The notes beneath the pieces are model-generated. The model was given only the letters and a program-made list of their open reading frames with translations. It made no database searches and had not been told where the DNA came from. From NCBI GenBank assembly GCA_902521315.1, contig CABYRH010000003.1, positions 149,452-213,451 of the forward strand: a stretch of DNA of 64,000 nucleotides. The letters are read 5' to 3'. The DNA comes from an uncultured Alphaproteobacteria bacterium (GTDB lineage Bacteria; Pseudomonadota; Alphaproteobacteria; HIMB59; GCA-002718135). Position numbers and translations under genes: made by a program. Positions within the stretch are counted from its first letter, which is position 1; every line of letters starts with the position of its first letter. Below are positions 47,020 to 57,074 of the stretch, piece after piece.

Positions 47020-48786
47020 ATGTCTACTAGGTCTTTAAGAAATAGACTTGCTGATACAACAAACATTTGGCCAGGTTTTGTCGATGTTTTAGCTACATTA
47101 TTAATTGTAATTATCTTTGTGTTAATGGTTTTTACAGTTTCACAAATATACTTAAGTGATGCTATATCAGGCAGAGATAAAGCACTCCAAGATTTAAGAT
47201 CACAAATTAATGAACTTTCAAAAATATTAGTTATTGAAACCAAAGACAAAGAAGAAGCTCTTTCAACCCTCTCAGAAACGGAGAAACAACTTGAAGATAC
47301 GCAATCAAATTTACAAAGTGAACAGTTATTAAGTGAACAATTACAAACAGATGTAGCAAAAAAACGATCAGAAATATTTGTTCAAGAGCAAAATATCATT
47401 GCTTTATCAGAGCAAATTAGCAGTCTTCTGAAAGAGTTAAGAATAGTTGCAAATGCTCTAGAAACATATGAAGGACAAGAAATTGCTATACTCGAAACCG
47501 AAGGTTTAGGTGAAAGGATTAATAAAGCGCTAGCATCAAGGATTGATCAACTTAAAATACTTAATCAAGAATTAGATAATGCTAATTTTAAATTAATAGA
47601 AAGTGAGAAATCTCTTAAAGCAACAATTTCAGAATTAAATGAAAAGAATAATAATTTAATAGCAATCAACGAAAGTTTAGGCTTAGAGGATGGAGGAATT
47701 GAAGAGCAATTGTTGGCAATAAAAAACAAAAATGAAGAACTACTAAGTTTAAATAACGAATTAGAGAAAACAAATATTGAATTATCTTTAAGAGATGAAG
47801 AATTACAAAATCAAATATCTCAATATCAACAATTAATGAATGATCTTTTAGAAATTAATGATAGTCTTGGCTTAAAAGATGCATCACTTAATGAGCAACT
47901 TGATGCAATTAGATTTAAAAATGAAGAACTAGCAAGATTAAATAAAGACTTATTACAGAAAGATAATACCATTTTCAATCTTCGTGGAAAAATTTCTGAA
48001 TTAAATAATGTACTGTCTTTGTCTGAAGAAAAACAAAAACAGCAACTTGAAAAACTTGAACTCCTTCAAAATCAAATTGTTTCATTAGAAGAAGAGAATC
48101 AAGCACAAAAGGAAACGTCACTTGAAGAGATTGAAAAAATGGAAATACAAGCTTCAAAAACGTTAGAACAGGTAGAAATTCTCTCTAATCAAATTGATAC
48201 TTTACAAAAAGAAATAGCTTTACTTAATAGTGCTTTAGAAGCTAGTGAAAGTCAGGCTTTAATTAAGGATTTAGAAATTGAAGTACTTGGTGAAAAATTA
48301 AACAAAGCTCTTACATCTAAAGTATTTGAGCTCCAAAAATATAGATCTGAGTTTTTTGGAAAATTACAATCTATTTTAGGTGATAGAAAAGACATTAAAA
48401 TTGTAGGAGATAGATTTATTTTTGAATCAGAGCTATTATTTGATTCTGCTTCAGCAGATTTACAACTATCTGGTAAAGAAAAGTTAAGTGAAATTGGCCT
48501 TACTTTAAAAGAGACTACTAATGATATCCCATCAGATATTGACTGGATTATAATGGTAGAAGGACATACTGACAAACGACCTATACAGACAATAAGATAT
48601 CCATCTAACTGGGAACTATCTTCAGCTAGAGCTAATACAGTTCTAAAACTTCTTCTTGATCTTGGTTTTCCGCCAAATAGATTAGCATCGGCAGGATATG
48701 GAGAGTTTTACCCTATCACTGAAGGAGAAACTGAGAGTGATCTGCAGCAAAATAGAAGGATTGAATTAAAACTCACTTCTCGCTAA
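47020..48786 (+). CDS. MotB-like OmpA-domain protein with long coiled coil
   Basis: N-terminal TM with Asp (WPGFVDVLATLLIVIIFVLMVF), coiled coil, C-terminal OmpA domain (EGHTDKRPIQ...NWELSSARANTV...GYGEFYP...NRRIELKL). Confidence 0.87.
   Translation: MSTRSLRNRLADTTNIWPGFVDVLATLLIVIIFVLMVFTVSQIYLSDAISGRDKALQDLRSQINELSKILVIETKDKEEALSTLSETEKQLEDTQSNLQSEQLLSEQLQTDVAKKRSEIFVQEQNIIALSEQISSLLKELRIVANALETYEGQEIAILETEGLGERINKALASRIDQLKILNQELDNANFKLIESEKSLKATISELNEKNNNLIAINESLGLEDGGIEEQLLAIKNKNEELLSLNNELEKTNIELSLRDEELQNQISQYQQLMNDLLEINDSLGLKDASLNEQLDAIRFKNEELARLNKDLLQKDNTIFNLRGKISELNNVLSLSEEKQKQQLEKLELLQNQIVSLEEENQAQKETSLEEIEKMEIQASKTLEQVEILSNQIDTLQKEIALLNSALEASESQALIKDLEIEVLGEKLNKALTSKVFELQKYRSEFFGKLQSILGDRKDIKIVGDRFIFESELLFDSASADLQLSGKEKLSEIGLTLKETTNDIPSDIDWIIMVEGHTDKRPIQTIRYPSNWELSSARANTVLKLLLDLGFPPNRLASAGYGEFYPITEGETESDLQQNRRIELKLTSR
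47665..48042 (+). repeat. in-frame tandem 63-codon coiled-coil repeat
   Basis: INESLGLEDGGIEEQLLAIKNKNEELLSLNNEL (from 47665) and INDSLGLKDASLNEQLDAIRFKNEELARLNKDL (from 47854), offset 189 nt. Confidence 0.75.
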
Positions 48787-48827
48787 TTTGCCTTAAATTT
48801 AACATAAACTGACCATAAAAAATCTAT

Positions 48828-49331
48828 ATGAGATTTTTAATTTTATTTGTATTTAGTTTGTTTAGCTCTTACTCTGTATTTGCTGCTTGTAGTGACCAAC
48901 CAGCAAATGAGGTTGATTGGACTAATTGTAATTTTGTAGAAAATCTAGATCTATCTGGTACCGGCTTGGCAAACTCTCAAATGTCAGGAGTTAATTTATC
49001 TTTATCTAATTTCGAAAAATCCCAGCTTAATAATTCAAATCTATCTATTGGTAATTTTATCTTCTCAAATTTTAGCAATTCAAATTTATATGCTTCAAAT
49101 TTACAAGGAGCAAATTGCAATAATGCTAATTTTGATAATGCAAATCTTGCTAAAGTAAACTTCGAAGGATCCAATCTTTTTGGAGCTACTTTTAAAGGAG
49201 CAAATTTATATGAGGCAAACTTACTTGGTGCTAATATATCAGGTGCAATTTTTGATGAAGCAAATTTGTCAAATGCAGTTTGGGTAGATGGTAAAAAATG
49301 TGCTCTTGGTTCTATAGGCAGTTGCCAATAA
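48828..49331 (+). CDS. secreted pentapeptide-repeat protein
   Basis: Signal peptide; ANFDNANLAKVNFEGSNLFGATFKGANLYEANLLGANISGA. Confidence 0.9.
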   Translation: MRFLILFVFSLFSSYSVFAACSDQPANEVDWTNCNFVENLDLSGTGLANSQMSGVNLSLSNFEKSQLNNSNLSIGNFIFSNFSNSNLYASNLQGANCNNANFDNANLAKVNFEGSNLFGATFKGANLYEANLLGANISGAIFDEANLSNAVWVDGKKCALGSIGSCQ

Positions 49332-49459
49332 TTTTTTTATTCCTTTTTATTTATAGTTGCAAAATGTCAACTGTATCTGAAATACAAAAAAATGATGATA
49401 ATAAAGTTAATTTTAAGATCTCAGGAAGTAAAGAAACTGGCATTCAAATAAATAACTAA
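49298..49459 (+). CDS. tiny predicted lipoprotein, overlapping the 3' end of the pentapeptide gene
   Basis: Manual translation MCSWFYRQLPIIFLFLFIYSCKMSTVSEIQKNDDNKVNFKISGSKETGIQINN*; hydrophobic signal plus lipobox-like IYSC; below ORF-track length cutoff. Confidence 0.5.
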   Translation: MCSWFYRQLPIIFLFLFIYSCKMSTVSEIQKNDDNKVNFKISGSKETGIQINN

Positions 49460-49505
49460 AATATTAATTTACTTTTATCAAATTTAATGATTTGACCTTT
49501 AAACA

Positions 49506-50408
49506 ATGAGTCAAAATTCTTATCTATATGCCTTTAGTGTAGTTTTTCTTGCTGGAATTTTTTGGAGTTTTGGAGCGTTGACCGTTAGATATATGGTCGA
49601 TGGTCATCAATATGTTTTTCAATATTTATTTTATAGAGGCTTAACTATTTCAATTATACTTCTTATATATTTATTTTTTCGGGAAGGATTTGGTTTTTAT
49701 AAAAATTTTCTCAAAATAGGAATACCATCTATACTTGGAGGTTTATTTCTAGCAACAGCTTTTACTGGATTCATTTTTTCTATTACTATGACTACGGCTG
49801 CCGTAACATTATTTATGTTAGCGGCGATGCCTTTTATTGCCGCCATTGTTGGTTATTTTGTTCTTGGTGAAATACTAAAAAGATCAACATTAATTGCAAT
49901 GGTTGTAGCATTTATAGGTGTGTGCGTAATGATTATAAATGACAGTATTTCTGGAACTGCTTTAGGTGCAATAATAGGATTTATTTCTGCAACTGGTTTT
50001 GCCTTATACACGGTAACAATAAGATGGAAACCTGAAACACCAAAATTCACAACAGTTGTTTTAGCTGGACTATTTTGTACAATATTTGCGTTCTTTATTT
50101 TAGGCTTCTCTTTTGAACCTTTTATTATGATGCCTGAAATAAATAGTTATTTGAGTATACTTCATGGAATAATTGTTGCAGCAGGCTTAATACTTTACAG
50201 TCTTGGAGCAAAATACTTACCCTCAGCTGAGCTAGCACTTTTATCGTTAATGGAAGTTGTTGGAGGAGTTTTGTGGGTTTGGCTTCCTATTTTTGGAATT
50301 AATGAAGTACCAAGTACAACTGTAATAATTGGAGGTTTCATAATAACTTTAGCTGTAGTTTATTATGGTTTTGCTGCAAGGCAGATTGATATCAATATTA
50401 AAACTTAG
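49506..50408 (+). CDS. DMT/EamA-family transporter
   Basis: ~10 TM, EamA repeats. Confidence 0.88.
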   Translation: MSQNSYLYAFSVVFLAGIFWSFGALTVRYMVDGHQYVFQYLFYRGLTISIILLIYLFFREGFGFYKNFLKIGIPSILGGLFLATAFTGFIFSITMTTAAVTLFMLAAMPFIAAIVGYFVLGEILKRSTLIAMVVAFIGVCVMIINDSISGTALGAIIGFISATGFALYTVTIRWKPETPKFTTVVLAGLFCTIFAFFILGFSFEPFIMMPEINSYLSILHGIIVAAGLILYSLGAKYLPSAELALLSLMEVVGGVLWVWLPIFGINEVPSTTVIIGGFIITLAVVYYGFAARQIDINIKT

Positions 50409-51640
50409 ATATTTGCTGTAACTTTATTAATATTTTTTCTTGGTAAATTATTTTTAGACCAAACTGTATCAAGAGCCTTAATCATTTTTTCGATATGCTC
50501 TTTTCTATGTTTTGGGGTAACAGTTATCCTTAGTCTTTCTAGACCTTTGGGCACAGTTGGATAAAAAATTGGTTGTGCATAGATACCATGATCATCAATT
50601 AAATCTTTAGACACTTTTTTGCATAAAAAAGGATCATTAATTAATACTGCTACAATATGAGAATTTGTATCCAAATAAGGGATTGCTAAGGAATCTAAAT
50701 TTTCCCTTATTAAAGCAGCATTTTCTTTTATTCTTATTCTTAGTTGTTCTGCCAGAGAAACAATATCTATTGCTTTAGCTGCTCCTGCAGCAATTGATGG
50801 GCAGATTGAAGTTGTAAAAATAAAACCTGGAGCGAAACTTCTAATATAATCAATTATTTCTGAACTAGCTGCAATATAACCTCCCATTTGACCATATGCT
50901 TTAGCTAAAGTTCCATTAATAATATCTATTTTATCTTCAACTCCCATTTCTACTGCAATACCTTTACCTTCTTCACCGTACAGTCCAACTGAATGAACTT
51001 CATCCAGATATGTCATACAGTTATATTTTTTTGCCAACTCTACAATTTTAACTATAGGCGATCTTATACCTTCCATAGAGTATAAACTTTCAAAAACGAT
51101 TAACTTAGGGTTATCTAAATTTGACTCTTTTAGTAACTGTTCTAAATGATCAATATCATTGTGTTTAAATATATGACACTTAGCTCCACTATTCTTAATA
51201 CCTTGTATTAAAGATGCGTGATTTAATTCATCAGAAAACATCTCAATATCTTTAATTTTTTTTCCTAAAGTCCATAAAGTAGATTGGTTTGCTGTATAAG
51301 CGGAGGCAAAAACTAATGCCGCCTCTTTATTATGAACATTTGCCAGTTTTTTTTCAAGTTCAGTATGATAGGTTGATGTACCAGAAATATTTCTTGTTCC
51401 GCCAGAACCTGACCCATATTCAAGTAGTGTTTTTACAATTTCATTTACGACTTCTGGGTGCTGACTCATGTTCAGATAGTCATTAGAACACCAAACCTCT
51501 ACTTCTCTTTCTTTATTTTTGAAACTTTCATCTGCATTTGGAAAACTTCTTATAGGTCTGTCTATGTTTCTAAAGTCCCTATAAAGACCCTGTTCTTTTA
51601 AATTTTTCAATTCAGATTTAAAGAAATTTTTGTATTGCAT
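50405..51640 (-). CDS. hemA: 5-aminolevulinate synthase
   Basis: [64 protein letters not shown]. Confidence 0.95.
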   Translation of the reverse strand: MQYKNFFKSELKNLKEQGLYRDFRNIDRPIRSFPNADESFKNKEREVEVWCSNDYLNMSQHPEVVNEIVKTLLEYGSGSGGTRNISGTSTYHTELEKKLANVHNKEAALVFASAYTANQSTLWTLGKKIKDIEMFSDELNHASLIQGIKNSGAKCHIFKHNDIDHLEQLLKESNLDNPKLIVFESLYSMEGIRSPIVKIVELAKKYNCMTYLDEVHSVGLYGEEGKGIAVEMGVEDKIDIINGTLAKAYGQMGGYIAASSEIIDYIRSFAPGFIFTTSICPSIAAGAAKAIDIVSLAEQLRIRIKENAALIRENLDSLAIPYLDTNSHIVAVLINDPFLCKKVSKDLIDDHGIYAQPIFYPTVPKGLERLRITVTPKHRKEHIEKMIKALDTVWSKNNLPRKNINKVTANI

Positions 51641-51695
51641 AAATGTTAGATATCTTACCCAATCTTTAATTGTAAGTGTTTAATTGAATGAATTG

Positions 51696-52259
51696 TCACA
51701 CCTTATTTCTACTAAAAGACATTCTCTTCCAGACACCATATTTATCTTTAATTATAAATCGATGATATAAAGCCGCTGCAATATGAAGTGAAAAAAGAGC
51801 TGTTAACATAAGTGCTGAGTAGTAGTGTATAACTAGAGCTTGAGGGTATAAAAAAAAATTCTCTTCGATTAAAGGTGGTATTTTAATTAATCCCAAGAGA
51901 TGAACATCTTCTCCTCCAAGCCATGTCATAAAGGTACCTTGAATAGGAATAAGAATAACTAAACCATAAAGAACGAAATGAACTAAATTCGAAACCAATT
52001 TATGAAATAATGGAATATTTTCATATTTAGGATGAGTGTTAAATATGTATTTCCACATTAATCTAAGCACAACTAAACTAAAGACTAAGGTGCCAAAAAA
52101 TTTATGAGTAATAATAAAACCCATTTTAAGAGGAGAAAATTCCATATTATGAAGGCTAATCCCTGTTGCAACTTGCCAAAAAAGAAGAAGTGCCAATGAC
52201 CAATGAAAAAGTTTTGCAACCAAACCCCATGAAGATTTTGTACCTTTAAATTCAACCAT
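51696..52259 (-). CDS. cytochrome b561-family protein
   Basis: 4-TM, FHWSLALLLFWQVATGISLH, THKFFGTLVFSL, HYYSALMLTALFSLHIAAALYH. Confidence 0.88.
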   Translation of the reverse strand: MVEFKGTKSSWGLVAKLFHWSLALLLFWQVATGISLHNMEFSPLKMGFIITHKFFGTLVFSLVVLRLMWKYIFNTHPKYENIPLFHKLVSNLVHFVLYGLVILIPIQGTFMTWLGGEDVHLLGLIKIPPLIEENFFLYPQALVIHYYSALMLTALFSLHIAAALYHRFIIKDKYGVWKRMSFSRNKV

Positions 52260-52301
52260 TACTAATTTTACAATATAGTGTTATTTATAGAAATATTAGT
52301 A

Positions 52302-53810
52302 ATGAAAATAAGAATTTTATCTAGAAAAAGTGACTTGGCAATAATTCAAGCACGTGAATTTTCCGATTATTTGCAATCTAAACATCCTTTTGTAGAAATA
52401 GAATTTTTAACAAGAAGTACTTCAGGAGATAAAGATCTAAAAACACCTCTTTCTGAAATGCCAACAGAAGGTGTTTTTACCAATGATTTAAGAGATGAAT
52501 TAATAAATAACAAATGTGATTTAATTGTCCACTCTTGGAAGGATCTTCCAATTGAAGTGGGTGATAAAACTAAAATTGCTGCTACATTAAAACGTGCTGA
52601 TAAACGAGATATATTATTTTTAAAAAGAAACATAAAATTAGATAGAAGGAAAATTACTATTCTTTGCTCATCACCAAGAAGACAATATAATTTAGAAAAT
52701 TTTATTGAAAATTATCTTCCACAAAAGTTTGATGAAGTTTGCTTTGAAAATATAAGAGGTAACATACCCACTAGATTTAAAAAATTTTTGGAAGATCCTA
52801 ATAGTGATGGTTTCATTGTCGCTAAGGCAGCAATTGATAGATTACTTTTAAATAATTATTCTGAATTCAATGAATTAAAAACAACTCTAAAAAAATATAT
52901 TAATGAATGTCTATGGTCTGTTTTACCATTGTCTATCAACCCTTGCTCTCCTGGACAAGGAGCTCTAGCGATTGAAACAAGAATTAAAGATAATAAACTT
53001 AACGAAATTTTAAATGATATTAATTTTTCCAAAGATTATTCGAATGTTATTCAAGAAAGAAATATTTTAAAAAATTATGGAGGAGGATGTCACCAAAAAA
53101 TAGGAGTATCTTACATATCACATAAATTAGGATTAGTTGTATCTAAAAGAGGTGAAGATGAAAATGGCAATCATTTTGAGAGCTGGGATTTTATTGATTC
53201 AAAAGATATAAGTTTTTCTATTAATACAACAGATGAAATTTATCCTGTAAATTTAAAAAATTATAAAATATTTTCTAGAAAACAATTAAATGAAAATGTC
53301 GATGATATAAATAATTTACAAAATAAATGTATTTATGTTTCACGAATTAGCTCAATCCCACATAAGTCAAAAATCCAATCAAATAATGTTATTTGGACTA
53401 GTGGTTTAAGAACATGGAAAAATTTATCTGAAAGAGGTATTTGGGTTAATGGAACTTCAGATGGTCTAGGTGAGGATTTTGATAAAGACATTAATGCGCT
53501 GACAAATAATCCTTGGGTTAAGTTAACTCATTCTCAATCTCCTGAAAGTTCGATAAAAAATAAAATTGAAACGTATCAATTGGAGTCTATTGATTTTGAA
53601 ATAGATATAGAAAAGAAAAAATACTTTTATTGGATGAGTAGTTCAGCTTTTAAGGTGAGTATTGATAAATATCCGAAAATTAAAGAAAAATATCATTTTT
53701 GTGGCCCAGGAAATACTTACAATGAGATTAGTAAAATATTAGGTAATGATAAAAATCTTTTTGTTGAGCTATCTTATGATAGTTGGAAGAAAAAATTACT
53801 AAAAGCCTAA
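52302..53810 (+). CDS. hemC: hydroxymethylbilane synthase with C-terminal extension (candidate HemD-like domain)
   Basis: RILSRKSDLAIIQA, VHSWKDLP, CSPGQGALAIE, GGGCHQKIGVS; ~200 extra C-terminal residues. ATG at 52302 preferred. Confidence 0.88.
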   Translation: MKIRILSRKSDLAIIQAREFSDYLQSKHPFVEIEFLTRSTSGDKDLKTPLSEMPTEGVFTNDLRDELINNKCDLIVHSWKDLPIEVGDKTKIAATLKRADKRDILFLKRNIKLDRRKITILCSSPRRQYNLENFIENYLPQKFDEVCFENIRGNIPTRFKKFLEDPNSDGFIVAKAAIDRLLLNNYSEFNELKTTLKKYINECLWSVLPLSINPCSPGQGALAIETRIKDNKLNEILNDINFSKDYSNVIQERNILKNYGGGCHQKIGVSYISHKLGLVVSKRGEDENGNHFESWDFIDSKDISFSINTTDEIYPVNLKNYKIFSRKQLNENVDDINNLQNKCIYVSRISSIPHKSKIQSNNVIWTSGLRTWKNLSERGIWVNGTSDGLGEDFDKDINALTNNPWVKLTHSQSPESSIKNKIETYQLESIDFEIDIEKKKYFYWMSSSAFKVSIDKYPKIKEKYHFCGPGNTYNEISKILGNDKNLFVELSYDSWKKKLLKA

Positions 53811-53812
53811 AA

Positions 53813-54811
53813 ATGACAAATATTTTATTCAAAAATGCTCTCAAAAGAAATATTCAAAAAACACCACCCATTTGGTTCATGAGACAGGCTGGGAGGTACC
53901 ATTCGCATTATCGCAATCTCAAAGAAAAATATACTTTTGAAGAACTTTGTAAAACTCCAGATCTAGCCGCAGAAGTCGCTTTTGGCCCAATACAAGAGTT
54001 TGATTACGATATTGCAATTTTATTCAGTGATATTTTATTTATCTTGGAGGGACTTGGTTTAGAATTAAAGTTTGACCCAGGACCTAAATTTAATTCTTAT
54101 ATAAATTCAGAAAACATTAATCATTATAGTAATATTGATCGTGGCATTGAGCATATGCAATTTCAATTTGAAGCTATAAAAATAACAAAAGAGAAATTGC
54201 CAAATAATAAAAGTTTAATCGGATTTGTTGGTGGACCTTGGACATTATCAAAATATGCATTTGGAAATAATAACTCTGATTTAATCGACACTAAAATGAA
54301 TTTAGAATTTATTTCAAAAATTCTTTTACCCCTTCTTAAGAAAAATATTCAATTACAATTAGATGCAGGTGTTGAACTTGTCATGATTTTTGATAGCTCC
54401 TTGTATGATTTAGATAAAATAAATTTTCATGAAATTTATTCAAAAATTTTGGAGGAGATTGCAATTTCTTTTCCAAATAAAGTTGGCTATTATTCAAGAG
54501 GTAAGAGTTTGTCAGATCTAAATTCTATCATCAGTTTTCCTTTTGCTGGTTTTGGTTATGATCACACAATTGATCTAAAATCTATGTTTGAAAATCAACA
54601 GCATGGATTTATTCAGGGAAATTTCAATGAACAATTAATGTTAAATGAAACAGATACATTTCTTAATGATTTAAAAGATTTTATTAAAAAAATGAAATCA
54701 ATTGAAAATCTTAATGGCTGGATTTGTGGCCTTGGACATGGAATTAACAAAAATACTCCAGAAAAAAATGTTCATTTATTTATAGAAAATATCAGAAAAG
54801 AATTTAGCTAA
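53813..54811 (+). CDS. hemE: uroporphyrinogen decarboxylase
   Basis: PPIWFMRQAGRYHSHYR, FSDILFILEGLGLELKFDPGP, FVGGPWTLSKY. Confidence 0.95.
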   Translation: MTNILFKNALKRNIQKTPPIWFMRQAGRYHSHYRNLKEKYTFEELCKTPDLAAEVAFGPIQEFDYDIAILFSDILFILEGLGLELKFDPGPKFNSYINSENINHYSNIDRGIEHMQFQFEAIKITKEKLPNNKSLIGFVGGPWTLSKYAFGNNNSDLIDTKMNLEFISKILLPLLKKNIQLQLDAGVELVMIFDSSLYDLDKINFHEIYSKILEEIAISFPNKVGYYSRGKSLSDLNSIISFPFAGFGYDHTIDLKSMFENQQHGFIQGNFNEQLMLNETDTFLNDLKDFIKKMKSIENLNGWICGLGHGINKNTPEKNVHLFIENIRKEFS

Positions 54812-54816
54812 TAGAT

Positions 54817-55842
54817 ATGGTTAAATATATAGGTGAAAAAGATTATGAGCACGGTAGTAAAGAAAGAATTGGTGTTTTAATTACTAACTTAGGGACCCCA
54901 GATGCTCCAAATAAAAAAGAACTAAAAGTTTATCTTAATCAATTTTTATCAGATCCGAGAGTAATCGAATTACCTAAAATCTTATGGCAAATTTTATTGA
55001 AGTTAGTAATTTTGCAGATAAGACCATCAAAGTCAGCGGAAGCATACAAACAAATTTGGACTGATAAGGGTTCTCCACTTTTAGATATCGCAAACAGACA
55101 ACTAAATAAAATCCAATCATCTTTTTCTTCAAAAAATGAAAATATAGTTTTTGAAATTGGGATGCGCTATGGCAATCCATCTATTCCAGATGCTTTGATA
55201 AAACTTCAAAAAAAACAAGTAAGAAGATTATTAGTTCTACCTATGTATCCGCAATATTGTGCTGCAACAACAGGTAGTACATTTGATGAAGTAACTAATG
55301 TATTGCAAAAATGGCGTTGGATACCTGAAATGCGTTTCATCAATCAATACTTTGAAGAAAAAAGTTATATTGAAGCATTGTCAAATTCTATAAAGTCATT
55401 TTGGAAAAAAACTCCAAAACCACAAAAAATTATTTTTAGTTATCATGGTATACCAAAACGGTATTTGACTAATGGTGATCCGTATCATTGCTTTTGTCTT
55501 AAAACCACAAGACTCGTCAAAGAGCATATGGGATTATCTGATGATGAGATAATGACTACTTTCCAAAGTAGATTTGGAAGAGAGGAATGGTTAAAGCCAT
55601 ATACAAGTGAAACATTAAAAGAATTACCAAAACAAGGGATTAAAAATATACATATAATATCTCCTGGTTTCAGTAGTGATTGTCTTGAAACACTTGAAGA
55701 ACTTGAGGAAGAAAATAAAGAATATTTTATGAAGTCAGGTGGAGAAAATTATCATTATATACCCTGCTTGAATGATCATGATGATCACATCGATGTTTTT
55801 GTAAATCTAATAAAAAAACATACTCAAGGTTGGCCATTATGA
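54817..55842 (+). CDS. hemH: ferrochelatase
   Basis: GVLITNLGTPDAP, FLSDPRVIELP, PMYPQYCAATTGSTFDEV, FSYHGIPKRYL, ISPGFSSDCLETLEE. Confidence 0.96.
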   Translation: MVKYIGEKDYEHGSKERIGVLITNLGTPDAPNKKELKVYLNQFLSDPRVIELPKILWQILLKLVILQIRPSKSAEAYKQIWTDKGSPLLDIANRQLNKIQSSFSSKNENIVFEIGMRYGNPSIPDALIKLQKKQVRRLLVLPMYPQYCAATTGSTFDEVTNVLQKWRWIPEMRFINQYFEEKSYIEALSNSIKSFWKKTPKPQKIIFSYHGIPKRYLTNGDPYHCFCLKTTRLVKEHMGLSDDEIMTTFQSRFGREEWLKPYTSETLKELPKQGIKNIHIISPGFSSDCLETLEELEEENKEYFMKSGGENYHYIPCLNDHDDHIDVFVNLIKKHTQGWPL

Positions 55843-56648
55843 TTGCTGATCCAAAATTTAATACTGCAAAAGAATGGTTTGAAAAATTACGAGATAACTT
55901 AATTGAAACTATTCAAAACATTGATGAAAATCAATTTGAAATAAGTAATTGGGATCACAAAGGTGATGGTGGTGGTAAAATGAGTAAAATTAAGGGTAAT
56001 ATTATTGAAAAAGGTGGAGTAAATATTTCTACCGTCTCTGGGACATTTAACGAAAACATGAGAGAAGCTATCCCGGGAGCTAAAGAAGATCCAAATTATA
56101 ATGCAACTGGCATCAGTGTTGTATTACATCCAGTTTCACCAAAAATTCCTTCTATGCATTTTAATACAAGATTTATTAAAACCACTCAGGAATGGTTTGG
56201 TGGAGGTATGGATATTACACCTTGTGTAATATTTGATGATGAAGAAAAATATCATCGAGGTTTAGAAGTTTTATGTAATAAATATGATAAATCATATTAT
56301 CCTAAATTTAAAAAATGGTGTGATGACTATTTTTTTCTTAAACATAGAAACGAACCAAGAGGTGTTGGAGGAATATTTTTTGATTACCTTCAAACTGGTG
56401 ATTGGGGAAAAGATTTTGAATTTGTCCAAGGCGTAGGTACTTATTTTCACCAGTTTATCAAAAAAACTTTAATTGCACTTAAGGATGAGAAGTGGAATCA
56501 AGAGGAAAAAAAGATACAATTAGTTAAGCGTAGTCGCTATGCTGAATTTAACTTATTATATGATAGAGGTACAAAATTTGGTCTAGAGACTGGTGGTAAT
56601 GTTGATGCTATATTAATGTCAATGCCTCCCCACGCGGTATGGGAATAA
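55839..56648 (+). CDS. hemF: oxygen-dependent coproporphyrinogen-III oxidase
   Basis: GGGKMSKIKGNIIEKGGVN, TGISVVLHPVSPKIPSMHFNTRFI, EPRGVGGIFFDYL, SRYAEFNLLYDRGTKFGLETGGNVDAILMSMPP. Confidence 0.96.
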   Translation: MIADPKFNTAKEWFEKLRDNLIETIQNIDENQFEISNWDHKGDGGGKMSKIKGNIIEKGGVNISTVSGTFNENMREAIPGAKEDPNYNATGISVVLHPVSPKIPSMHFNTRFIKTTQEWFGGGMDITPCVIFDDEEKYHRGLEVLCNKYDKSYYPKFKKWCDDYFFLKHRNEPRGVGGIFFDYLQTGDWGKDFEFVQGVGTYFHQFIKKTLIALKDEKWNQEEKKIQLVKRSRYAEFNLLYDRGTKFGLETGGNVDAILMSMPPHAVWE

Positions 56649-56651
56649 ATA

Positions 56652-57071
56652 ATGTTATTTAATACGCTTAAAGTTATTCATATTTTTAGTATCATAGCTT
56701 GGATGGCTGGACTTTTATATCTACCACGTTTGTTTGTAAATCATGCTAATCCTGAAATTACAAAAGAAACCTCAGAAACATTCAAAATAATGGAAGGAAA
56801 ATTGTACAGAATAATAATGTTTCCAGCTTTTATAGTGACGTGGATATCAGGTTTTACACTTACACATTATGTGGGTATTGATACATGGTTGCTTTTAAAA
56901 ATTTTATTTGTAATCTTATTATCTGGCTATCATTTTTTTTGTTTAAAATGTCTTAATGATTTTAAAAATGATAATAATAAATACTCCACTAAGTTTTTTA
57001 GAATTACAAATGAAGCACCAGCAGTAATATTGATTTTTATACTTATACTTGTTGTATTTCAGCCTTTTTAA
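56652..57071 (+). CDS. hemJ: HemJ-like protoporphyrinogen oxidase (UPF0093)
   Basis: KVIHIFSIIAWMAGLLYLPRLFVNH; RIIMFPAFIVTWISG; follows hemF. Confidence 0.85.
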   Translation: MLFNTLKVIHIFSIIAWMAGLLYLPRLFVNHANPEITKETSETFKIMEGKLYRIIMFPAFIVTWISGFTLTHYVGIDTWLLLKILFVILLSGYHFFCLKCLNDFKNDNNKYSTKFFRITNEAPAVILIFILILVVFQPF

Positions 57072-57074
57072 TTA

